Origin: Mesorhabditis belari | Lineage: Eukaryota; Nematoda; Chromadorea; Rhabditida; Rhabditidae | Length of the DNA: 64,000 nucleotides | Assembly: GCA_958450365.1 (NCBI GenBank) | Contig: CAUEEP010000935.1 | Coordinates: forward strand, 896,501-960,500 | Direction of reading: 5' to 3' | Shown here: positions 54,987 to 64,000 of the stretch, in pieces | How positions within the stretch are numbered: the stretch's first letter is position 1 | How the letters are laid out: every line of letters starts with the position of its first letter | Position numbers and translations under genes: made by a program | The notes under the pieces: model-generated | Told to the model about the DNA's origin: nothing | Databases searched by the model: none | What the model saw: the letters and a program-made list of their open reading frames with translations, nothing else

Positions 54987-57900
54987 ATGGCTGAGGAATA
55001 TACAGCAGGTCGTACTTTCCCATCGTTGCCACGAACGGTTCGGGGACAGCCGGTTGTTTTGGGGGCTAGTGCCAAAGGAGACGAGCTGATTTACTGCGCG
55101 GGAAATTCGGTTAGTTTTAGGATAATTCGAACACATCTGGATCGTAATGTTGGTTCTTTTCCCTTTAGCGTGTGATAAATAGTACCGTAAATACTGTAAT
55201 AGTACCCCACCCCCCTCGTACAGTCGCTTAGTCGCAAAAGTTTTTTAGTATTCCATTTTTTTTCAAAGCACCCGTCCTTTCAAAAATGCGTCTTTGGTAT
55301 CCAATGCGCATTGTAGCATAAACCAGTGTCGAGAAAAACTCTTTCAAAGCTAGACTACGCAACACTCTGCACCGTCATTATGGGGGTGGGGTACTATTAC
55401 AGTATTTACGGTAGGCGCATTGGTTTACTCCATTTCATTTAATTCCAAAAAAACCATTTGTAAAGTTCGACGGGGATCGGCGGGTCATTTGTAAAGTTCG
55501 TCGGGTATAAGTTAAATTACTGTTATTCATGGTTTTGACATGTTGATAGTTTTTCTTTGTTTCTATGAACAAATTGAGTATGCTTATAGCCTTAGAATGG
55601 ACCAAAAACAAGAAACTTACGTTTTCCCAACAAAACGATGAAAATAACCTTTTGAACATCATGTTCCTCACGCTTTTTTACACTATAAACCATAAAAAGA
55701 ATATAGCAAAACATAACCATGGATAACAGCAATTTAACTTATACCCGCCGAACCGCCGAACTTTACAAATTGCCGACTAACGATAATTAGCAACAGCTTT
55801 GGACAAACGCATATGTGCCACCTGTTGATGGTCGTCATTTAGGTGTTTACTGTTCGAATTGCGGATAACGTATGCACTGATGTGTACACCGAGCATTCGC
55901 ACCAAACAACAGTTTGTAAACAAGCTCCATCCGGTTTCTACAATGCTTCCTGTGATAGCGTCGGAAATGTATGAATTTTTGATTTATTTATGATAAGTGT
56001 AGTTTAGGTTCGTTTATGGGATACGACACAGAAAACGCATATATTGAAAAATCAATTTCAAATGATTGCTGGACCCATTCGTGATCTCTGCTGGTACTCA
56101 ACATTTTCTGGGTTTTTTCAAGACGCGACAATTAGGTCCGATGATTCGAAAAGACTGGCGGTTGTTGGCGAAGGACGAGAACGTTTTGGGCACGCTATTT
56201 TGTTCGACACTGGAACTTCTAATGGAGATCTTTCCGGACAATCCCGACCCGTCTCTTCAATTGATATTCGACCTGTTCGACCATATAGATTGATTACTGG
56301 CTCTGAGGTGATTTTGAACAATTTTAGAGCTTAAATGTACGTTTAGGATAACACTGTTGCGATTTTTGAAGGGCCTCCATTTAAGTTTAAGACGCTTTTC
56401 AACGATATTCACACAAGATTTGTTTGGGTGACTAGGTTAGTGTAAATTGTATTCATTGTAATATTGCCCCTTAAGATATGCTCCGGATGGTCAACTGTTT
56501 GCCTCTGCTGGAGCTGATGGGAAGGTTTATTATATTCAAATGCGTCCTTAAAAAAACTTATGTAGGTTGTCCTTTTTGAGGGGACCAATGGCGAGAAAAA
56601 GGGAGAGCTTGTAGATGAGAAATGCAAGGTATTGCAAAGTCATACCATTGGCGCTCAAATGGTTAATTACTTGTTTAGGGAGCCGCGCACGGAGGTAGTG
56701 CTTTTGGATTAGCTTGGAGCCCATGTGGACAGAAAATTGCAACTGCTTCTGGAGACAAGACCGTAAAAATTTGGAATGTACCGGAGCAAAAGCTTGAGCA
56801 CGTGGTAAGTGCTTTAAGGTATTGTTGATTGTATATGATCTATAGAAATCAGTGGCATTTAAGTTTAAAGTCTTTAAAAATAATTCGTTGAGATTACCGT
56901 TTTATTGATACTTTCTAGCCTGTTATTTTAGGTTAATTTTGGAAACACTGTCGAAGATCAACAATTATCCGTTCTCTGGACCAAGACCGGATTGTTGTCA
57001 GTAAATCTTGCCGGCTTTGTGCACTCCATCGATGGAGCTTCAGGTTTAGTGTTTGTTAGATATCGTAAGATTTAATTTATTTTAGGCAACATAACCCGCG
57101 TAATTTATGGACATAACAAGCCAATCACGAATATTAGCTTGAGTTCCGATAAAGGGGCTTTCTTCACCTCTGATTCCGGTTGGATTTTTGTAATTTAATT
57201 TCACGTTTGTTTTCCTTTATAGAGGGTCACATAACAAGATGGATTCTCAGCTCGGGTGAATCGAAACGTATCACACCCCAAATTCACAAAACCCAAGTAT
57301 GCCCTCTATGTTATTTTTTTTATTGATAAACTATTTAGGTAAGCGGAATGGCTATTGGCTCAAATGGCACGTTGGTGACGGTTGGGTTCGATGATACAAT
57401 CAACTTCTCAATTTTGGCTGATGATGCTCAAGTTGTTTTTTGTACTAGCGCTTAAATTTCCTTATTAGGCACGTGCACATGCTGTTAAACTGCCATCACA
57501 ACCACTTGGAGTTGCGGTCAGCAAAGATGGCACTCTGGCGGTGGTTGCTTGTAACAAGTCAGTCTATTTATTAAAACATTGATCAAAATCGATTCTATTC
57601 AGGAAAGTAGTCGCGTTCAAAAATGGAAACCAGTTGTGCGACATATCTACCAATTATGTCGGCACATGCATCGCGGTGGCTGAAGGAAAAGGGCTTGTCG
57701 CTGTTGGTGGGGACGATAGCAAGGTATGTTAGCTTAGCTTTGTAAAAATTCAATTTTTATTAATAATTTTTCAATAACTTGTTATGGTTCTAGGTTCACA
57801 TTTACTCTCTTTCATCTACTTTCAATGCATTGAAAGAACTGGCGCACACCGGAGCGATTACAGCAGTTTCTTTCTCGAATGATGAGGAGCATTTGGCCGC

Positions 57901-58364
57901 TACTGATTCAAATCGGTTGGGTTTCAAGTATTTGTTAAATATTTATTTTTCTTAGAAAAGTTGTTCCTTATTCGGTGGCCAAGGACTTTGCATCGGTTAA
58001 CGCAAAAGAGTGGACATTCCACACAGCAAGAGCCAATTGTGTAGCTTGGTTTGTTTTGAATTTTTTTTTGTTTAACATTGGGTCTCATGATTAGGTCTCC
58101 TTCTGGACGACGAGTGGCGACTGGTGGTATCGATACAAATGTGATTGTTTGGGACCTCGAAAACAGTGGAGAACATCCAATTATTATTCGAGTACGTTTT
58201 TGCTTCAAGTTTAACAATGTTTCCGCTAATTCACTACTAAAATTGCGTTTTAGGCTGCGCACCCGATGTCCCCAGTGAATGGTGTTGTTTGGGCCTCCGA
58301 ATCACTACTTCTCTCGATTGGCCAAGACGCGAATATCAAAGAATGGAATCTCAATTTGCAATAA
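54987..58364 (+). CDS. unc-78: Actin-interacting protein 1 (AIP1/WDR1)
   Basis: AIP1 works with cofilin (UNC-60) to disassemble actin filaments; in worm muscle it is UNC-78. The ATG directly follows TTTTCAG. Around seventeen exons give a protein of about 600 aa made of WD repeats forming two beta-propellers. Diagnostic stretches in order: TFPSLPRTVRGQPVVLGASA, YTEHSHQTTVCKQAPSGFYN, RLAVVGEGRERFGHAILFDT, DNTVAIFEGPPFKFKTLFND, SAFGLAWSPCGQKIATASGD, KTVKIWNVPEQKLEHV, HITRWILSSGESKRI, KVVPYSVAKDFASVN, EWTFHTARANCVAWSPSGRR, GIDTNVIVWDLEN and SIGQDANIKEWNLNLQ. Length and motif order match the family. Intron 1 (55109-55840) holds two fold-back elements. The symbol follows the C. elegans orthologue. 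Confidence 0.95.
55183..55413. mobile_element. TACCGTA palindromic element type A, copy 4
   Basis: Ends TACCGTAAATACTGTAATAG and CTATTACAGTATTTACGGTA are inverted. The inner arm is oriented opposite to copies 2 and 3. It lies in intron 1 of the AIP1 gene. Confidence 0.85.
55455..55771. mobile_element. Fold-back element (CATTTGTAAAGTTCG ends)
   Basis: CATTTGTAAAGTTCG occurs twice in tandem at the left (55455 and 55490). It is inverted near 55755-55771 (CGAACTTTACAAAT), with arms TATAAGTTAAATTACTGTTA and complement. It is in AIP1 intron 1, 42 bp after the type A copy. Confidence 0.75.
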
Positions 58365-58850
58365 CTTGCTCTGCTTATTTTTTATGTGTATGTGATCTTA
58401 AATTAATTCTTGTTTAGTTCTTCTTATTTCTAGGAGGTTCTTCTTATTTCTATTTCTAGTTTGTAAATTTTTTTTGCGCATCTGCATTGCCTTTTATAAA
58501 TTGCTCGTTAATGTGCCTTCTCCTGAATGAAAACTTTATTGTTCATACCAAATAAATGGCTTTAAATAAGTTTATCGGCATGTATCTTGTTTTAGCAACA
58601 ATCTAAGGTATTTCTAAATTTCGAAAATATAATACCTCAAGTTTTTACCAGAAAGAACAGTGGGTAAGGGGTAAATTCGAAAAAAGTCGTTATGATTCTT
58701 GTGTATCTATTAAAGGGGTTTTTAAAGTGAGTTTGGAAACGCTTCCCGAGTTCCCGTTCAGGTATTCGAATTCCGGAAGTTAGCCAGTCTATGTTTTAGG
58801 AATTTTCATTTCAACTTCTTTTTATTCAAATCTTTTTTTAATTGTGACTT
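58365..58850. other. 3' UTR of AIP1 and intergenic
   Basis: AATAAA at about 58551 is the likely poly(A) signal of the AIP1 gene. A TTCTTCTTATTTCTA duplication lies at 58420-58460. No gene seen. Confidence 0.5.
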
Positions 58851-58861
58851 TTAGGTGAAAC

Positions 58862-60671
58862 ATGACCGAGGTTTGGAAATCGATTGGCAAGCATTTTTGC
58901 GAGATATGTAAGGTAAGTGTTTTGGGTGGAAGTATCAGTAGATTTTTCTTCTTTTTATACGTATTAGTAATTTTAGGTATGGATGACCGACAACAAAGCG
59001 TCAAGGGACTTTCATGAGAGAGGATTGAAACATCAGGCAATGATCCAACAGAGGATAGGTGAATCCCAGAAGAAGGCACGAGACAGGGATAAAGAGGTAA
59101 AAGGTTTTGGCTTGTATAGAATAACTTGTTTAGCCAATAATACTTTAAAATACAATTTTTTAAAAATAAAGGGGTTGTTTAAATCCAACCGTTGTAGTTG
59201 ATGCAACACAGCTCGATCATCGCCCAAATGGAAGCAGCTGCTGTGGCGCAAGCGGTGAAATACGGAGAAGATCTTTACCATGGCCCTTCGCTTCCTTCTA
59301 GTTAGTTTTTTTAAAATAAACGTTAAAATAGCCTTTAGGTTCTGTATCGAACATATTTGATCCTCGACAACATCGTGGTGTTGCTGCAATGGCCTCCGAG
59401 ATCTCGAGAAGAGGGCGCGGAGATGAGCCCGTTGTGGTGAGTTTCAGAGATTGAGATTTTAGCATCGTGATTATCTTCTTATCTTAGGATACATCACAAT
59501 TTGCTTTGCCACCTGATTATTCGGCTGGGAGTAGTAGTGGCTCCGTTGGGAAAAAAGGCCCGCCTGTTCCCAAGCCTCGATCAGCGCCCGGTCAGGAAAC
59601 GTTTGCCGAAAGTAAGTACTTTTCTCAAAATTTATTAACAATTGTTCATTTTAGTATCCGGTGGACCAGTTCGTCAACTTCCATCTACGTTAACTGGACA
59701 AGATGAAGAAATTGTATGGGTGCAAGCCTATATGCCTAAAGGAAAATCATATTATTGGAATATCTACACAAAGGGTTGGTTGTTTTATGTCCGTTGTGAT
59801 ATAAACATTTTCATTTAGAAAAGCGAACTAAATGTCCTGGGAGCTTTTTGACACCTGAAGAATATTTCAAAAGACAACAACTGCTGGAAATGGCTGGTCT
59901 CCCTACAACAGGAGTTGGATTGGCACCTGGGCATATGAATCGAGGTTTCTAAAACATTTGGTCATTTTATTAAATTCTGAAGCATTAACTAAACTCAACG
60001 ACAGTGTGCAAATTTAGCTGCCAAGCGAGCTGCAGCAAAATCCCATCCGGACCAACCTATTAGGCCGAAAAAACAGCCCTATGTGGATCGTCAACAAATT
60101 AAGATTGAACAAGATGGTGATGGTGAGAACGATACTGAAATCCCACTTCCTGGAGGATTTAAAGGTGAAAAATTTGTTTTTGCTCAGTTTATATTTAGTT
60201 GTTTAGAAGTTAAGGAAGAAATTGATGGGGGAACGGACGCCGAAGATGCAGGCCAAATTGAGACGGCAATTGAAGAAGTTGCTTTTGATGCACTAAACCA
60301 AAATAGCTCATATTTAGGATTCAGCTGCCCCAAAACCAAGCGCGTTTGGTGCATGGGTACGTGTCGGAAAACAAGAGAAGAAGTCATTTTATTCGATATA
60401 GATCCATCTAGCATTGAATTTAGAGAAACATTCTTATCCCCGTTGACCGCGAAATATCGAGAACTTGAAGAAAAAGAGGAAGAAATTCGAAAAGAAATTG
60501 CCGAAAAGGAGCCTATTATTGTGCTTGAGGCAAGTTTTTTTTGATGTAATATTAGAAAAAATCGTTTAGGAAAAGACGGCGGAGGTATCGACGAAGAAAT
60601 CCACAAAGGTCATCACATTTAAGAAGAAAGGTGGTGCACCGAAGAATGTGAGAAAACGAGATGATGATTAG
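58862..60671 (+). CDS. WBP4/FBP21-like spliceosomal protein
   Basis: WBP4/FBP21 binds spliceosomal B complex and proline-rich partners in the nucleus. CTTTTAG lies seven bases before the ATG. The N-terminus has the U1-type matrin zinc finger FCEICKVWMTDNKASRDFHE followed by RGLKHQ (two Cys, two His; preceded by WKSIGKH). A charged helix follows (QQRIGESQKKARDRDKE), then a Pro-rich part (PPDYSAG, KKGPPVPKPRSAPGQ). A single WW-like domain reads VWVQAYMPKGKSYYWNIYTK, with the first Trp, the aromatic YYW core and a C-terminal Pro in TKCPGSF; it deviates slightly from canonical WW. The C-terminal part is acidic with a VTFKKK-like basic tail (VITFKKKGGAPKNVRKRDDD), the family's usual ending. About 400 aa in about nine exons. 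Confidence 0.85.
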
Positions 60672-61060
60672 ACTTTTTCAAGATATAATTTATTTTTATT
60701 CTTTTTTGATGGTTTAATTTTTGTTTCATTGAGTTGTTTTCGACCGTAAATATATAAACAACAATAAACAATTATTTCAGTTTTCAGGGATAGTGACAAA
60801 CGAGCAAATGATTTCCTGTTATAAAATGTCTTATTTATTGAGCAAATCGCGGCTCTCTATGGGCTATTTTCTCAGTGACCTTGAATTGCTATTTGCGTAT
60901 CCTTTTTTGTCGTATCCTCAAAAATTGAGAAAACAACTTTTAAGATGGGATAGTTACGACAGAATAGCTGAATATTCATAAAACCCATCTTTCTCGAAAA
61001 AATAATCTCTTTTAAATCTTGATTTCGTTCAATTTAAAAATATTATCGATTTGAGGGAAG
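60672..61060. other. 3' flank of the WBP4-like gene
   Basis: Candidate AATAAAs near 60762. One 62-codon frame (60793-60981) has no motif. Confidence 0.35.
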
Positions 61061-61065
61061 AATTT

Positions 61066-61578
61066 TTAAGAATTCAGGCAAACTACAAAACTATAATTTT
61101 TTATTTTTAGGTCTTTTCTTTGACGCCAGCTAAACTCCACTCTAAAGACTTTTTGCTGGATTTCAAAAGCGTCAAAGTAAATTTTTCTCTTTTTGCTTGG
61201 TTGCTGGTTTTCGTGTTTCTGTAGTCTTGTATTTTGCAGCCGATCAAAAATAATATCTTTTTCTCTCTCACTCAACGACTTGGCTCTTGTGGTCTTTGCC
61301 CCTTTTTCCTTTCCCCAAAATTTCTCCTCGTTTCTCATGATTTCTCTTGTTGTTTTCTGGCCCTTCCACTCCACAAATGCGATAAGGATGGCAAAAAGTG
61401 GAGGGCGAGCACGATAAGCAAAATCGAATGAATCCACGAAATTTTTCCTCTTAATCTTTTTTTCACAAATCATTTCATCTATCAACTTCTTTTTACTCGT
61501 TATAATTATGTTTTTAGACACTTCAACGGGTTTCTTGTCACTTTTGGTAGCCGGTACGCCAGAAATTTCTTCTTTCAA
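61066..61578 (-). CDS. Uncertain 170-codon Lys-rich open frame
   Basis: A single uninterrupted minus frame, long for non-repeat DNA here. It is rich in Lys, Glu and Arg (KSLSEREKDIIFDRLQNTRL, QQPSKKRKIYFDAFEIQQKV) with a central hydrophobic patch (PPLFAILIAFVEWKG). There is no recognisable domain, and no acceptor-like sequence close to the start. It may be a fast-evolving nuclear-type protein, an exon of a larger gene, or chance. It begins only 38 bp from the ALDH start on the other strand. Confidence 0.3.
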   Translation of the reverse strand: MKEEISGVPATKSDKKPVEVSKNIIITSKKKLIDEMICEKKIKRKNFVDSFDFAYRARPPLFAILIAFVEWKGQKTTREIMRNEEKFWGKEKGAKTTRAKSLSEREKDIIFDRLQNTRLQKHENQQPSKKRKIYFDAFEIQQKVFRVEFSWRQRKDLKIKNYSFVVCLNS

Positions 61579-61616
61579 ATCTTTGTCACTGTAAACTCGT
61601 GATAAATATTCGAAAA

Positions 61617-63598
<1,982 letters not shown>

Positions 63599-63759
63599 TA
63601 TAATGCCCAGCGCAGTTGGTTATGCAATAATTATGAGATGCACTACATAATATTTCCCGAAAATGTTTATTGAGCTCCCAAAAATTCATTTATTGTCAAG
63701 TATTGAGTGGAAAAGTGTAAGTCGTCCCAGTGTCCGTTCACATCCTCATCCGATCATTC

Positions 63760-64000
63760 ATTGTCAGTACCGGCGGACAAACGATGTCTCTTCTAAAAGA
63801 AAACATTAAGATCAGAAACCTCAGAATCACAATCGAATTGACAAAAATTAACCTTAGATTTGGGGGTAGTTTTTGGCGACTTTGCTTCGTCGACTTTGGA
63901 ACGAGTAGTCTTCATGGAATGAACGGTACGGGGAGTCGAGGAAAGACCGACCTAAAACACAAAGAAGATTTATACTGATTAGAAATAATCATTACCGATT
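63760..64000 (-). CDS. C-terminal exons of a basic protein entering from the right (partial)
   Basis: On the minus strand an acceptor-type TTTTAG precedes 63953, and the exon to about 63860 reads VGLSSTPRTVHSMKTTRSKV then DEAKSPKTTPKS. A second exon after TTTTAG at about 63796 gives KRHRLSAGTDNE and TGA. The sequence is basic and Ser/Thr/Pro-rich, compatible with a nuclear tail, but no family is recognised. It overlaps the place where ALDH C-terminal exons were expected. Confidence 0.45.

Noticed and set aside
54590..54994. A 134-codon plus frame upstream of AIP1
   Set aside because: No motif, no splice support, and it runs into the AIP1 acceptor; probably promoter or 5' flank.

Overview
This window looks like nuclear DNA from a free-living rhabditid-type nematode. 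Three things point there. Genes are split into many short exons with introns often only about 45-60 bp long. Almost every gene has a splice-acceptor-like TTTAG or TTTCAG just before its start codon, as expected for spliced-leader trans-splicing. The gene content is nematode-like: a chemoreceptor-type 7TM protein, a Ly6-type GPI protein, a small cytosolic tyrosine phosphatase, an UNC-78/AIP1 homologue and mariner and Merlin transposons. I cannot name the species. All gene models were built by eye from splice signals, reading-phase continuity and family motifs; none is transcript-supported.

Region 1-35 kb is gene-poor and repeat-rich. It holds the 3' half of an ABCD4-like ABC transporter (1-2036), an 11-exon Srx-like 7TM receptor with introns swollen by transposons and minisatellites (15893-22026), a small single-pass membrane protein with an uncertain 3' end (23924-24224) and a four-exon Ly6-like GPI protein on the minus strand (26987-28017). 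Between and inside these lie an intact-looking mariner (4084-5328), a decayed mariner (16775-17654), a MULE-like relic, many fold-back (MITE-like) elements in several families, about twenty minisatellites, and tRNA-like inserts.

Region 35-64 kb is compact and gene-rich, with few minisatellites. In order: a protein tyrosine phosphatase whose fourth intron holds a Merlin transposon with a perfect 8-bp target duplication; a fold-back element carrying a second Merlin-like fragment; clathrin light chain; a coiled-coil protein; an ACSF2-type acyl-CoA synthetase (minus) with an unrelated plus-strand gene nested in one intron; phosphoacetylglucosamine mutase; a membrane protein built from exon-encoded DPNYQTL repeats; the actin regulator AIP1/UNC-78; a WBP4/FBP21-like splicing factor; the N-terminal two thirds of a class 3 aldehyde dehydrogenase; and the last exons of a minus-strand basic protein at the right edge. 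These are mostly housekeeping genes (endocytosis, lipid metabolism, UDP-GlcNAc synthesis, actin turnover, splicing) and do not form one pathway. Their introns end mostly in TAG rather than CAG.

The most striking signals concern genome dynamics rather than a new enzymatic system: a family of palindromic elements sharing TACCGTA ends, one member of which carries a Merlin-type zinc-ribbon fragment; tRNA-like inserts with minisatellites between their A- and B-box-like halves; and an exon end duplicated together with such an insert.
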